Shown: in pieces, positions 25,928 to 36,144 of the stretch
Layout: the number at the start of each line of letters is the position of its first letter
How positions within the stretch are numbered: position 1 is the stretch's first letter
NCBI GenBank assembly: GCA_029762595.1
Contig: JARVGJ010000009.1
Coordinates: forward strand, 1-64,000
Direction: 5' to 3'
DNA: 64,000 nt
From: Methanolobus sp.
GTDB lineage: Archaea; Halobacteriota; Methanosarcinia; Methanosarcinales; Methanosarcinaceae
Program-made: the position numbers and the translations under genes
Notes under the pieces: model-generated
Database searches by the model: none
Seen by the model: the letters and a program-made list of their open reading frames with translations, nothing else
Told to the model about the DNA's origin: nothing

Positions 25928-26716
25928 TTATAAAGTGCCCTGTTTTTTCAGTTTATTGATGGCAATCTCAGCAGCTTTTTTGCCGGACATCATCATCCCG
26001 CCAAACACAGGTCCCATCCTTGGTGCACCTGCTACGGCATTTGCGGCCATTCCGGTGACAATGAGTCCCGGATAAACTTCTTTTGTTGTTTCCATCAGGA
26101 GGCGCTCACCAAGATCGGCCCACATGGGCTTTTCACCAACAACGCCTTTCTCCATTTTAGCTCCGGGTATTTTGCGTTGCACTGTGCTGCATATGCCTGC
26201 ATCATGTCCGGTCCCGTCAATAACGACCTTTGCACGCACAGCAAGCGGGTCTACATGAAGCTTTGTCATGGATACCGCTCCCCAGTTGATAACAAGTCCG
26301 CACACAGTATCATTTTCGCGGATCATCACATCCTCAACATCTATAAGATTGAATATTTCAGCGCCTGCACCGGTAGCACCGCAGATAAGCTTTGCAACGG
26401 ATTCCACAGAACTTGCCACATAATAGCCTTTCTCGTATTCCCGGTAATTTATATTAAAATCATCAAGGATGTCTTTTGCATCTTCCTGGACAACTATACG
26501 GGGGAACATCATCCCTCCTCCCCACATCCCTCCGCCGATGGAGAGCTTCTTCTCAAAGAGTACCGTTTTAAGTCCTGCTTCTCCAAGGTACTTTGCAGCA
26601 ACCAGGTTTGCAGGTCCGCCTCCAACCAAAGCTACGTCCACATCAGTGTAGTCAAGAAATACCTTTGAAAATTCTTCCACTATAGCTCTTGTAATAACTA
26701 TCTCATCAAGCTCCAT
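25928..26716 (-). CDS. thi4: Thi4-type thiazole synthase (sulfide-using archaeal form)
   Basis: A 262-residue FAD/NAD-binding protein that builds the thiazole of thiamine from NAD and glycine. The dinucleotide motif VALVGGGPANLVAAKYLGEAG, GGGMWGGGMMFPRIVV and the C-terminal GMAANAVAGAPRMGPVFGGMMMSGKKAA are characteristic. In yeast Thi4 a Cys donates its sulfur and the enzyme dies. At the equivalent place (TKLHVDPLAV) this protein has His154, as in the Methanocaldococcus enzyme, which is catalytic and uses free sulfide. It supplies the thiazole partner for ThiDN. Confidence 0.94.
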   Translation of the reverse strand: MELDEIVITRAIVEEFSKVFLDYTDVDVALVGGGPANLVAAKYLGEAGLKTVLFEKKLSIGGGMWGGGMMFPRIVVQEDAKDILDDFNINYREYEKGYYVASSVESVAKLICGATGAGAEIFNLIDVEDVMIRENDTVCGLVINWGAVSMTKLHVDPLAVRAKVVIDGTGHDAGICSTVQRKIPGAKMEKGVVGEKPMWADLGERLLMETTKEVYPGLIVTGMAANAVAGAPRMGPVFGGMMMSGKKAAEIAINKLKKQGTL

Positions 26717-26810
26717 TATATGTCCTCTTTATAATTGCTACTTTAATGATTACTATCAAAAAGTCCTGATTGTTACTATCTTCCTTATACTTAATGGGCA
26801 GTAGGGATAT

Positions 26811-29120
26811 TCAGCATTTTATCTGGAAATGTGCATTCTTTTCAGCGATGATTTCCATATCCGTGTTTTCAAAGATGATCTCCTCATTATCTGATTGATC
26901 TTTTTTTATCCTGAACCAGAATCTGCTGCCCGTTCCTTCCGGATTGTCCTCTACCCCAACTACTCCTCCGAGAAGCTCAGCTATCTTTTTGACAATAGCA
27001 AGCCCAAGTCCACTTCCCTTCACTCCACTTTTGTTAACTCTTTTAAAGCGGTCAAAAACAAGGGGTTTTGACTCATCAGGGATGCCTTCTCCAAAATCTG
27101 TAACATTTACTTTCCATTCATAGTTGCAGTCTTGGATGTCTATTATTATTCTTGTGTTTTCAGGGCTGTATTTTATGGCATTTGATATGAAGTTTGCAAA
27201 GATCTCTTCAGCAATAGGATTAAGCATTGCATGGTAACTGTTATTTGCCCTCATCTCTATTGTCATGTTCTTTGACATAAGGCGCTGATCGAACTGTTCT
27301 GTAACATTGTTCATGATGCTCATTATATCCATTCTTACAAGTTGCAGTTCTTCCAAAGAGTCAAGTTTGGCAAAGGTGGCGGCAGTTTCAATCATATCTA
27401 TAAGTTTGTTAATGTTTTTTTGCATACTCTGGATAATATGTGATTTTCCCGGCTCTTCTTCCATTTCCAGGAGTACTTCGGAGTATCCTTTTGCGTTCCC
27501 TGCTGGATTGAGGAGGTCATGACGCATAATGTCTGTAAAAAGGTCTTTCATTTCGTTGGAGTGACGTAGTTCTTCCTCAACTTTTTTTCTCTTGTCAAGG
27601 TCCATTGTTGTTCCGGTAAACCTGAATGGTTCATTATTCTTGTCCAACTCTGTCAATTTGCCTCTTGCAAGTATCCACTGCCATTTTCCATTATTGTTCC
27701 TGACCCTGAATTCCGATTCAAAGAACGGTGTTTCTCCTTGCAGATGTCTGTGGATGTTCTCATTCACAAATTTGATATCATCCGGATGTGTAATGTTTTT
27801 CCATGTATCGATATTGTGTTCTACACGATCGTACTCATACCCCATCATTTCAGCCCATCGTGGATTATACATGACCTCATTTGTCCTGAGATTCCAGTCC
27901 CACATTCCCAGGTCAGCTCCTTCAAGCGCAAGTTCCATTACCTCTTTTGTCTTTGCAAGTATCGACTCCATATCCTTGCGCTCAGTAACATCTCTCACAA
28001 TGGCCAGTGCATATTTATTATTGTCAATGCTGGAAAAAGTGACATTAATCTCTGCCTGCAGGGTGCTCCCATCTTTTCTTGTTATGATTTTGCTGGGCTC
28101 GAAATACCTGTCACCAAATATATCTCTAAATTCGTGCTCCCAGAAATTGTCATTGAAAAGTGAATGTATCTGGTCCTTTTTCATTCCAAGGAATTCATCT
28201 CTCTTGTAACCGAGTTCCTTGCATGCGGTTTCGTTCACATCTATAATGTTATTCTTTTCCATATCAATGACCAAAATGAAATCGTTTGATCTGTTTATCA
28301 GGTCCTTAAAGAGGCTAAGCTCCTTGAGGAATGATTTATGGTTAAGTGCCATGCTCACAAGCTCTGAGACTATTTTTATTGTCTGGGGATATACTTCATA
28401 ATAGATAATATCCGTATTCTCACTTTCTATACTGATAAAACCTGCCAGTTCTCCGTTAGATTCCACTGGTATTGCAATGAGGGATACAAGTCCTGTAGGA
28501 CTTGTACTTATCCTGTCAATGTTCACCATTTTATGGTTTACACCTTCTTTTTGGATAAACACTAACTGGTCTTTTCGGAGTTTATTGAGCATTTTTATAT
28601 ATTGTGGATGATCCACCTTTTCAAAAAAGCTTTGTGAGGCATTGATGTTTTCTTTTTTCCATTGATGTGATCTGTATGCTTCGCCGTTTTTGTTGAAAAT
28701 GAAAAGATAACTCTTTTCAGCATTACAGAGCGTTGCCGCTGTTTCAAGTGTTATTTCTATGGTCTTGTCAATATCTTTTGGATCGAGGAACATTTTAATG
28801 AGGGAGGATATCATGCTCTCTATCTTTGAGTTGCGCCCCACCAGATACTCTAGCTCTTTCCTTTTATCTTCAAGTTCGTTTACTTTTTTTTCCATTTCTG
28901 TGGTTTTTTTTTCAATATGGTTGCTGGCATAGATTATTACTATGAAAGCACTCCCTATCAAAGCTGAACTTATGGCTATTGAGCTGGTATCCTTTGCAAT
29001 TATGAAAGGTGCCAAAAATACAAAACCGAATATGCAGACTATCAGCAGGAAAACGGTATTCACTATATTTGGTATCTTCATGTTCCTAGTCACATTTCCA
29101 GTTTTAATTTTAGATAACAT
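26811..29120 (-). CDS. membrane-bound sensor histidine kinase (GAF-PAS-PAS-HisKA-HATPase)
   Basis: A 769-residue sensor kinase. Two hydrophobic helices (about residues 19-65) are followed by a charged coiled coil (66-95), a GAF domain (about 100-265), two PAS/PAC units (about 270-395 and 405-530), a phosphoacceptor helix with His534 in IMRHDLLNPAGN, and a HATPase with DFGEGIP and GSGLGLAIVKK. The near absence of an extracytoplasmic loop suggests that it senses a membrane or cytoplasmic cue. No response regulator is adjacent. The nearest in the window is at 10328. It may act by phosphotransfer to a distant regulator. Confidence 0.92.
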   Translation of the reverse strand: MLSKIKTGNVTRNMKIPNIVNTVFLLIVCIFGFVFLAPFIIAKDTSSIAISSALIGSAFIVIIYASNHIEKKTTEMEKKVNELEDKRKELEYLVGRNSKIESMISSLIKMFLDPKDIDKTIEITLETAATLCNAEKSYLFIFNKNGEAYRSHQWKKENINASQSFFEKVDHPQYIKMLNKLRKDQLVFIQKEGVNHKMVNIDRISTSPTGLVSLIAIPVESNGELAGFISIESENTDIIYYEVYPQTIKIVSELVSMALNHKSFLKELSLFKDLINRSNDFILVIDMEKNNIIDVNETACKELGYKRDEFLGMKKDQIHSLFNDNFWEHEFRDIFGDRYFEPSKIITRKDGSTLQAEINVTFSSIDNNKYALAIVRDVTERKDMESILAKTKEVMELALEGADLGMWDWNLRTNEVMYNPRWAEMMGYEYDRVEHNIDTWKNITHPDDIKFVNENIHRHLQGETPFFESEFRVRNNNGKWQWILARGKLTELDKNNEPFRFTGTTMDLDKRKKVEEELRHSNEMKDLFTDIMRHDLLNPAGNAKGYSEVLLEMEEEPGKSHIIQSMQKNINKLIDMIETAATFAKLDSLEELQLVRMDIMSIMNNVTEQFDQRLMSKNMTIEMRANNSYHAMLNPIAEEIFANFISNAIKYSPENTRIIIDIQDCNYEWKVNVTDFGEGIPDESKPLVFDRFKRVNKSGVKGSGLGLAIVKKIAELLGGVVGVEDNPEGTGSRFWFRIKKDQSDNEEIIFENTDMEIIAEKNAHFQIKC

Positions 29121-29251
29121 TTATCTATTTATATATTATCAATTACTATATTTAATGTTCGTCTATTTATTTTAAAATTGTGCATAGTCTAAGCTGCGAA
29201 ACATTTAAGGGTTAGATTTAATAATTTCCTCCTTTCATTAGTTATTAGAAA

Positions 29252-30388
29252 ATGAAAGAGATGGTAGACATAGTAAGGACAGCCCAGAAAACGAGCCAGA
29301 AGTCTAACAGAGAAACAAATTCCAAGCCTTCTGAATGTACTGCTGAGTTCCTTGTACTGGAACCTGCAGGCTATCCAATGGCAAGTGTGCTTGATGAGTA
29401 TCCTGAGATATCTGATCCAGGTGTCTTTGAACATTATGCAAGAGAACAATGGAAAGGTGTTATCGCTCTTAAAGGGGACTACCTTTTTGACCGCCGCATG
29501 TATCCTGATTTTGCTTATAAGGTCACCGATGTTGAGCCACCGGAGTCAATTATAGGTCAGAGTACCCATATAATTGTTAGGGATCCTGTTATAAGCAGTG
29601 TCCCGACGGTTGAGTTTAGAAGTGATGTCACATTCGATGATGTTATCGGGCAGCAGAATGCACGTAAAAAGTGTAAACTAATCGAACGTTTCCTCCAAGC
29701 GCCGGAAAAATTTGGCAAATGGGCACCCCGAAACGTGCTCTTTTTCGGTCCATCGGGCACTGGTAAGACCATGCTTGCAAAGGCACTTGCAAACAAGACC
29801 CACGTTCCTATATTGCCTGTAAAGGCCACTGAGCTTATAGGTGAGTTTGTGGGTGAAGGTGCAAGGCAGATACACCAGCTTTATGATCGTGCACAGGAAA
29901 TGGCACCATGTATTATCTTCATAGATGAGCTGGATGCAATAGCCCTTGATCGCAGGCATCAGGAACTTCGGGGGGATGTTGCGGAGATTGTCAATGCGCT
30001 ACTGACCGAAATGGATGGGATAGTGGAGCGTCCGGGTGTATGTACTATTGGTGCTACCAATCGTACCGATACTATTGATCCTGCTGTGAGGAGCAGGTTT
30101 GAGGAAGAGGTCGAATTCACACTTCCTGATGAAATGGAGCGTCTTGCAATCCTTGAGTCCAATGTAAGGACATTTCCTGTTCCGGTGAAAGATGTTGACC
30201 TTAAGGTTATAGCAAGGATGACCGGAGAACTTTCAGGAAGGGATCTTGTGGGAAAGGTGCTGAAAACCGCACTTCATAATGTGATTATAGAAGACCGTGA
30301 GAATGTTACGCAGGATGACCTGCTCGCATCCGTTAAGAAAATCAAGAATATTCAGCCACCTTCAAATACAGACAGGATGTACATTTAA
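29252..30388 (+). CDS. single-domain AAA+ ATPase
   Basis: A 378-residue AAA protein related to the CDC48/PAN group but with one ATPase domain. The first 130 residues have no recognised fold. Walker A is FGPSGTGKT (about 169-177), Walker B IIFIDELDAIA, and the second region of homology TIGATNRTDTIDPAVRSRFEEEVEFTLP is clear. The VGEGARQIHQLYDRAQ pore-loop region is AAA-like. No protease or partner is adjacent except a small unknown gene 39 bases downstream. The function is probably protein remodelling, with unknown substrate. Confidence 0.88.
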   Translation: MKEMVDIVRTAQKTSQKSNRETNSKPSECTAEFLVLEPAGYPMASVLDEYPEISDPGVFEHYAREQWKGVIALKGDYLFDRRMYPDFAYKVTDVEPPESIIGQSTHIIVRDPVISSVPTVEFRSDVTFDDVIGQQNARKKCKLIERFLQAPEKFGKWAPRNVLFFGPSGTGKTMLAKALANKTHVPILPVKATELIGEFVGEGARQIHQLYDRAQEMAPCIIFIDELDAIALDRRHQELRGDVAEIVNALLTEMDGIVERPGVCTIGATNRTDTIDPAVRSRFEEEVEFTLPDEMERLAILESNVRTFPVPVKDVDLKVIARMTGELSGRDLVGKVLKTALHNVIIEDRENVTQDDLLASVKKIKNIQPPSNTDRMYI

Positions 30389-30427
30389 GGATTATCTTTT
30401 TAAAGATAACAAATATATCGGTGGTCT

Positions 30428-30694
30428 ATGTCTGAGGTAAATGAATCTGACAGGTTTGAATGCATCATTGTTAATGTGATAGACTCTCTTCGTTGGAAAG
30501 GTGTCGTTGTCGAAGAAATAGAGTCTGGTGGACGTGTTTATTTTGGAAAGATCGATCCAGAATGCTTTGAATACGTTCCGGGTGACATTCTCTATATAGG
30601 GGTAAAACGCCTTCCATATGAATTTGATGAAATGAAAATAGAAGCGTCTCTTTATGATGCTGATGATCGGAAGCTTGACTGGACCTTCCTCTAA
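30428..30694 (+). CDS. conserved-looking small protein of unknown function
   Basis: An 88-residue acidic protein I do not recognise. It starts with ATG preceded by GGTGG, has no membrane segment or cysteine pair, and reads like a small beta-rich domain (CIIVNVIDSLRWKGVVVEEIESGGRVYFGKI). It follows the AAA ATPase by 39 bases on the same strand and could be co-transcribed with it, perhaps as an adaptor, which is inference only. Confidence 0.65.
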   Translation: MSEVNESDRFECIIVNVIDSLRWKGVVVEEIESGGRVYFGKIDPECFEYVPGDILYIGVKRLPYEFDEMKIEASLYDADDRKLDWTFL

Positions 30695-30746
30695 TATTCC
30701 TGATCATTGTTCTTTTTTCCATTTTAATTTCATCTCTAAGGCAGGG

Positions 30747-31667
30747 TCATATCTTATCCCGGAATGGGATCTCAAGCTCGAGGAGATCATCGGCTACTAT
30801 TACATTTTGGAACACTTCCCTGGCCTCCTCAAGCAATTGTGTAGCGTCGTCCGAATATCTTGAGCTTATATGTGTAAGTACAAGTTTTCTGACATTTGCT
30901 TCCTTTGCCAGGAGTGCGGCCTCCCTGGCTGTTGAATGCATGGATTCCATGGCCCATTCCTGCTGATCATTTGCAAGTGTTGAATCATGTATAAGGAGGT
31001 CTGCATCCCTGCTGGCCTCAAGTATGCTCTTACAAGGCCTTGTGTCCCCACTGTAGATTATTTTCCTGCCGGGGCGGCTTTGTCCTACAACATCCTCTGA
31101 GTGTATCAATTTGCCGTTCACTTCAACGGTCTCCCCTTTATGGAGCTTTGAAAAAAGGGGGCCTGGGGGTATTCCCAGCTCAATTGCTTTCTGGCGGTCA
31201 AACCTGCCTGCCCTTTCGTTATCAACAAGTGCATATCCGATGCTTGGTACGCTATGTTCTGTTTTTATGGCCATTATTGAATAGTCTTCTCTTTTGATCA
31301 CATCTCCTGGATTCAGGTCTATGGCATCTATCTCAAAACGGAGTTTGTAGTAGCCCAGTGCACTGAGTATTCTGGCAAACTCATGTATCCAGTGAGGTCC
31401 ATATATCTTCAATGGCTCGGTCCTTCCATGGAATGATAATGTTTGTATAAGGCCGGGAATTCCCAGCATGTGGTCTGCATGAAAGTGAGTTATGAATATG
31501 GAGGATAGTGCTTTCATTCCTGTCTTTGCCCGCATCATTTGTTGCTGTGCGCCCTCGCCACAATCAAAGAGCATCAGCTCGCCCTCACGGTTGATCATTA
31601 TGGCTGAAGGGTTTCGCTCCGGGGTTGGAAGGGCCCCCCCTGTTCCAAGAAATGTTACTCGAAGCAT
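30747..31667 (-). CDS. rnz: ribonuclease Z (tRNA 3' endonuclease)
   Basis: A 306-residue metallo-beta-lactamase-fold nuclease that trims tRNA precursors at the 3' end. FLGTGGALPTPERNPSAI, the zinc motif THFHADHMLGIPG, the exosite region GPPGPLFSKLHKGETV, YSGDTRPC and THISSRYSD are all present. Length matches the short RNase Z form. tRNAs in this window without encoded CCA (tRNA-Ala) would need it. Confidence 0.96.
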   Translation of the reverse strand: MLRVTFLGTGGALPTPERNPSAIMINREGELMLFDCGEGAQQQMMRAKTGMKALSSIFITHFHADHMLGIPGLIQTLSFHGRTEPLKIYGPHWIHEFARILSALGYYKLRFEIDAIDLNPGDVIKREDYSIMAIKTEHSVPSIGYALVDNERAGRFDRQKAIELGIPPGPLFSKLHKGETVEVNGKLIHSEDVVGQSRPGRKIIYSGDTRPCKSILEASRDADLLIHDSTLANDQQEWAMESMHSTAREAALLAKEANVRKLVLTHISSRYSDDATQLLEEAREVFQNVIVADDLLELEIPFRDKI

Positions 31668-31900
31668 ATGTCTATATAAGAGTTATAATTATTTATGAAT
31701 TGTCTATGCTATAAGGGTGCTAATAGTAGTCTTATGTATCTGGCTGTAAGTTTTCAGATTATCTGTCAGTACCATGCCACTCGTAAAGTTCATATAGCAT
31801 CTTAATATTAAAGGAACGTCCATAAATCATACCAGATTTGAACAGGGATTACGGATGGTAATTCCTTCACAATTATATAATACTTATAAGAGGATATATC

Positions 31901-32275
31901 ATGAAATGGCAAGGCAGATCCAGAAGAACATATACGGGTGCTAAGATCAAGACCTCCCGAGGTAAGAGAAAATACGAGCTTGGTCGCGAATCAGCTGAAA
32001 CTCATATTAACGATGTCAAGAGAAAGAACGTTGCAACCAGAGGCGGAAACAGAAAAGTAAGACTTCTCCAGTGCAATGAGGCAAACGTGACCAATTCACA
32101 GGGCAAGACACAGAAGACCACTATCGAGAATGTTACCGGTAACGATGCTAATGAGCACTATGTCAGGCGTAACATCCTTACAAAAGGATCTGTTATCAAG
32201 ACTCCAATTGGCAATGCCATTGTCACCAGCCGTCCGGGTCAGGATGGTGTTGTGAACGCAGTGCTGCTCGAGTGA
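31901..32275 (+). CDS. rps8e: 30S ribosomal protein S8e
   Basis: A 124-residue S8e protein. [30 protein letters not shown] and the C-terminal [31 protein letters not shown] identify it. AGAGG lies seven bases before the ATG, and an AT-rich promoter-like stretch (AATTATATAATACTTATAA) lies just upstream. A run of eleven T follows the stop within 15 bases. Confidence 0.97.
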   Translation: MKWQGRSRRTYTGAKIKTSRGKRKYELGRESAETHINDVKRKNVATRGGNRKVRLLQCNEANVTNSQGKTQKTTIENVTGNDANEHYVRRNILTKGSVIKTPIGNAIVTSRPGQDGVVNAVLLE

Positions 32276-32284
32276 TCGGGCATC

Positions 32285-32295
32285 TTTTTTTTTTT
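32285..32295 (+). terminator. oligo-T terminator after S8e
   Basis: An uninterrupted run of eleven T begins nine bases after the S8e stop. Such tracts are sufficient for archaeal RNA polymerase termination. Confidence 0.75.
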
Positions 32296-32335
32296 ATTTT
32301 CCATCTGACTGTCTGGTTTTATGGAGTTGTTATAC

Positions 32336-32827
32336 ATGGATGAAAAAACACGTCACATTTTAGAATGTCTTGAAGAGGATGCACGGATAAGTCATGAAGA
32401 GATTGCAACCCTTACGGGACTTAGTGTTGATAAGGTCTGCCAAAAAGTAAAAGAACTGGAAGATGGCGGCATAATCCGTAAGTACAAGACAGTCATTGAC
32501 TGGGACCTGGCCGGTGATGAATATGTTTATGCCATTATCGAGCTGAAGGTGACCCTTGAAAGAAAAATGGGTTACCAGGCCCTTGTGGAGCGTTTGTACA
32601 AGTTTCCTGAAGTGCGTTCTGTGAGATTGCTTTCGGGGCAGTATGATCTTTCATTGACCGTTTTTGGCAAGTCTATGAAAGAGGTGGCTTTTTTTGTGGC
32701 AGAGAAGATCTCCACCCTTGAACAGGTACAGCACACTACAACTCATTTTGTCCTGAAGACCTACAAAGAGGATGGTGTCATCCTTTATGAACAGGATCAT
32801 GTTACTCGTTTACCGGTGACACCATGA
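32336..32827 (+). CDS. Lrp/AsnC-family transcription regulator
   Basis: A 163-residue Lrp-type regulator. The N-terminal winged helix is HILECLEEDARISHEEIATLTGLSVDKVCQKVKELEDGGIIRKYKTVIDW, and the RAM ligand-binding domain follows (YAIIELKVTLERKMGY ... VRSVRLLSGQYDLSLTVFG). An upstream ATG at 32321 is in frame, but GGAG at the proper distance supports 32336. It lies 41 bases before an aminotransferase gene, so it probably controls, and may be tuned by, that amino-acid step. Confidence 0.93.
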   Translation: MDEKTRHILECLEEDARISHEEIATLTGLSVDKVCQKVKELEDGGIIRKYKTVIDWDLAGDEYVYAIIELKVTLERKMGYQALVERLYKFPEVRSVRLLSGQYDLSLTVFGKSMKEVAFFVAEKISTLEQVQHTTTHFVLKTYKEDGVILYEQDHVTRLPVTP

Positions 32828-32868
32828 CTTGGCTGCGGTATAAATACTAATGACATGGATGTATATAT

Positions 32869-34044
32869 ATGAGAAAAGCATGCACTCCCTCAAAGTTTGT
32901 AGCGGATGTAATGTCAAAAGTTCCACCATCTGGCATACGCCGTTATTTTGATCTGGCATCAGGTATAGATGATGTTATCTCTCTTGGTGTAGGTGAGCCA
33001 GATTATGTTACTCCGTGGCATATAAGGGAAGCATGTATACATTCGCTGGAATGTGGTGAGACATCATATACATCCAATTATGGTCTTATTGATCTGCGGG
33101 AAGCAATATCGGAACTTTTTTCCACAAAGTATGGTGTGGATTATGATCCTGCTTCAGAGGTCCTGGTGACGTCAGGTGTAAGTGAGGCTCTTGATCTTGC
33201 TATCAGGGCTATAACCAATCCCGGTGATGAGATTATCGTAGTCCAGCCTTCATATGTGGCATATGTGCCTTCAGTGATGTTCGCAGGAGGTGTTCCTGTG
33301 ATTGTTTCCACTAAAATGGAGAATAATTTCAAGCTTACTGCAAAGGAGCTGGAATCTGCTATCGGTCCCCGGACAAAGGCAGTGATCATCAATTATCCCA
33401 ACAATCCTACAGGTGCTACCATGGACAGGGCTGATTTGGAGGCTATTGCTGATGTGGTCTGTGAGCATAATATAATGGTTATATCTGATGAGGTCTATGA
33501 CTGTCTGACATACAATGGCGGTCACACCTGCTTCAGTTCCCTTGAAGGTATGCGTGACAGGACCATTCTCCTGAATGGTTTTTCCAAAGCCTACGCTATG
33601 ACCGGTTTCAGAATGGCATATGCCCTGAGTTCCCCGCGAGTCATAAGCGCAATGATGCTGATACATCAGTACTCAATGCTATGTGCTCCGATCACTGCGC
33701 AGATAGGTGCCATTGAGGCCCTGCGCAATGGCCAGAATGAAATGGAAAAGATGGTTCGTGACTATGATCGCCGCCGTCATCTAATTGTAAGCGGCCTGAA
33801 CAAGCTTGGTCTTGAATGTTTCGAGCCAAAGGGTGCATTCTATGCTTTCCCAAACATTGAATGTACAGGCCTGACTTCCGAGGAGTTTGCAGAGGGTCTT
33901 TTGAACGAGCAGAAGGTAGTCACCATTCCAGGCAATGTTTTTGGCCAGGCAGGCACTGGTTTTCTCCGATGCTCCTATGCAACTTCCAGGGAAGATATAA
34001 GAGAGGCCCTGGAGAGGATGGGCACTTTCATTGAAGGGTTGTGA
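32869..34044 (+). CDS. PLP-dependent aminotransferase, class I (aspartate-aminotransferase type)
   Basis: A 391-residue fold-type I aminotransferase. INYPNNPTGATMDRADLEAIADV, VISDEVYDCLTYNG and the PLP lysine motif LNGFSKAYAMTGFRMAYA are conserved, and LRCSYATSREDIREALERM has the C-terminal substrate-carboxylate Arg. Substrate cannot be set from sequence (aspartate, aromatic and alanine types look alike). It is adjacent to and in line with the Lrp regulator gene. Confidence 0.93.
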   Translation: MRKACTPSKFVADVMSKVPPSGIRRYFDLASGIDDVISLGVGEPDYVTPWHIREACIHSLECGETSYTSNYGLIDLREAISELFSTKYGVDYDPASEVLVTSGVSEALDLAIRAITNPGDEIIVVQPSYVAYVPSVMFAGGVPVIVSTKMENNFKLTAKELESAIGPRTKAVIINYPNNPTGATMDRADLEAIADVVCEHNIMVISDEVYDCLTYNGGHTCFSSLEGMRDRTILLNGFSKAYAMTGFRMAYALSSPRVISAMMLIHQYSMLCAPITAQIGAIEALRNGQNEMEKMVRDYDRRRHLIVSGLNKLGLECFEPKGAFYAFPNIECTGLTSEEFAEGLLNEQKVVTIPGNVFGQAGTGFLRCSYATSREDIREALERMGTFIEGL

Positions 34045-34159
34045 GATTAAAGCTGTTCTCTCTTATCCTTCTTCTTTTTTCATAGGTAACTAACAAGCAT
34101 CCATTGCCTTACTATTTTATACAGGTATTGTCATCCTCGGGTCAGGTATAAACAGACAA

Positions 34160-35215
34160 CTATGTCATTTCTGTATCTTTATCTTCAGACAGATATTCTT
34201 CATTGAACATCCTTGCTATCAGGCTCACATATGAAATAAGCAGAGGGCCGATAAAGATTCCCAGCAACCCGAAGAGATTTATTCCTATTATAACTCCTAT
34301 AAGTGTCTCAAGCGGGTGGATGCGTCCTACTTTGTTCTGTATCATGGGCCTGAGGAAGTTATCTACGGAACTGAGTATTACTCCTCCTATAAGGATTCCA
34401 AGTGCCGTGAAATAATCATTCTGGATCAACTGGATCACAACTGCAGGGCCCCAGATTATTGTGGCTCCGACTACAGGAAGAAAGGAAAGTATAGCAGCAA
34501 TAAAGCCCCATAGAAAAGCCCCTTCAACTCCAAGCAGCAGGAAAGTTATGGTAAGTAATGTTCCCTGTACAATGGCTATTATGCCGGAACTTATAAGCGT
34601 AGCATTAACTATGGATTTGAATTCATTCAACAGGATGATCGTGTTCTTTTTGCTGAAGGGGATGATTCCCTGAAGATTGGCAGAATTCATGGTATTTGTG
34701 CCTATGAATAGATAGTACAACAGGAAATACATTATAACAAACTCTATCAGGCGCTGTCCCAGGCTTTGGATTGCATTCAATAGCATTATACTGAAGAAAT
34801 TGGCTGCCGCAGAAACGACTTCTGTTATCCTTTCACTTACATTTATATCCACCGGCAATCTCTCAAGTGGCAGCTGACTGGCATAGAGGCTTACTAGGTT
34901 CAGATATTCAAGCAAGGACCCGGTATCAAAAAGTATGCTTTGTATCTGGAAGATCACAATGGTCAGAATTATGTATAGGGGTATCAATATAAGCACGATT
35001 GTAAGACTAATGATTGTAAATGCCGCAAGGTTCCTGTTAATGCGCATTCGGCTCGTCATGTAGGTATATAAGGGTTTGAAGATCACATAAAGGATGAATG
35101 CCCCGAAAAATGCATTGATGTAGGGATAAAGGGCATAAACAAGTACGATTGCAAGCACACCAAGTACCAGAAGTGCCTGTGGCATTTTGCTGGAATTTTT
35201 CATTGCTTCTCTCAT
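34160..35215 (-). CDS. AI-2E family (PerM-like) membrane transporter
   Basis: A 351-residue polytopic membrane protein of the AI-2E/PerM family. Hydrophobic helices lie at about residues 13-33, 35-53, 63-85, 140-172, 205-230, 235-262, 270-292 and 310-335, and the signature GVEGAFLWGFIAAILSFLPVVGATIIWGPAV is typical. Some members export small molecules or act as Na+/H+ antiporters, so the substrate is unknown here. It is divergent from the YihY-family gene, with about 90 bases between them. Confidence 0.9.
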   Translation of the reverse strand: MREAMKNSSKMPQALLVLGVLAIVLVYALYPYINAFFGAFILYVIFKPLYTYMTSRMRINRNLAAFTIISLTIVLILIPLYIILTIVIFQIQSILFDTGSLLEYLNLVSLYASQLPLERLPVDINVSERITEVVSAAANFFSIMLLNAIQSLGQRLIEFVIMYFLLYYLFIGTNTMNSANLQGIIPFSKKNTIILLNEFKSIVNATLISSGIIAIVQGTLLTITFLLLGVEGAFLWGFIAAILSFLPVVGATIIWGPAVVIQLIQNDYFTALGILIGGVILSSVDNFLRPMIQNKVGRIHPLETLIGVIIGINLFGLLGIFIGPLLISYVSLIARMFNEEYLSEDKDTEMT

Positions 35216-35307
35216 TACTATTCCTGGTATTTAAACCTTATATCATTTTATCGATATTGTTGTTGTGGCCCGATAATAACTATATCCTATCGGGTAATAT
35301 CCCTTAA

Positions 35308-36144
35308 TTGATGATATCGGAATATACAGGTCTTTTTCGCAAGACTCTTGACAAGTGGGTAGAGGATGATGGTATAACCAATAGCGCAGCACTTTCCTTT
35401 CATGCAGTGATAGGTCTGCCTTCCCTTATTCTCTTTACTCTTTTCTTAGGTAGTGTTTTTCTGAAACAGCAGTTTATCGAGGCATCTATCATCACGGATG
35501 TATCTATCTTTGCAGATGATATTGTTATTACGGCGTTGCATAATCTTTTTACTCAGCTTTCAGTGGATAGTTCATTTAGTTTAGGCATAATATTCAGTTT
35601 TGCTATCTACTTGTGGAGTGCTGGTAATATTTTCTTTCAGCTTCAAAAGATGATAAACAAGATGTGGGGTTTGGAAAGTTCTGCTAAAAGCTGGCTGAAG
35701 AAATTTGTACGCAAAAAGATGTCATCTCTGATAGCGGCTATTGTATTTGGAATGCTTGTAGCTTTAAGCACTCTTTTTGAAGTGATCTTTTTTGCAATTT
35801 CCGATAATCTGGAATCAACCCTTTCATTACCAACAGATGCCGTCAGGTATGCAAGTCTTTTTATAAGCTTCTTCACTCTGGTCTTATTTTTTATGTATCT
35901 TTACAGGGTATTGCCAGAAGCGACCCTTGGATTAAAATATGTCTTCATCGGTTCTCTGTTAACCGTGATATTGCTCACAATCGGTAAGTATATTATGGGT
36001 CTATATCTTTCATACAGCAATCTTGCGACATTATACGGGACAATAGGCTCTATACTTGTTATTTTCATGTGGATATACATGTCCTCCATATTTGTTACTT
36101 TCATGGTAGAGTTCACAGGAGTATATTCTGAATCAGGCTACTAA
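35308..36144 (+). CDS. YihY/BrkB-family inner membrane protein
   Basis: A 278-residue membrane protein with about six hydrophobic helices. The opening DGITNSAALSFHAVIGLPSLILFTLFL, the middle GIIFSFAIYLWSAGNIFFQLQKMINKMWG and the end YGTIGSILVIFMWIYMSSIFVTFMVEFTGVY match the YihY/virulence-factor BrkB family. The family was once mis-named RNase BN and its role is unknown. It may transport small molecules. It is divergent from the AI-2E family gene. Confidence 0.9.
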   Translation: MMISEYTGLFRKTLDKWVEDDGITNSAALSFHAVIGLPSLILFTLFLGSVFLKQQFIEASIITDVSIFADDIVITALHNLFTQLSVDSSFSLGIIFSFAIYLWSAGNIFFQLQKMINKMWGLESSAKSWLKKFVRKKMSSLIAAIVFGMLVALSTLFEVIFFAISDNLESTLSLPTDAVRYASLFISFFTLVLFFMYLYRVLPEATLGLKYVFIGSLLTVILLTIGKYIMGLYLSYSNLATLYGTIGSILVIFMWIYMSSIFVTFMVEFTGVYSESGY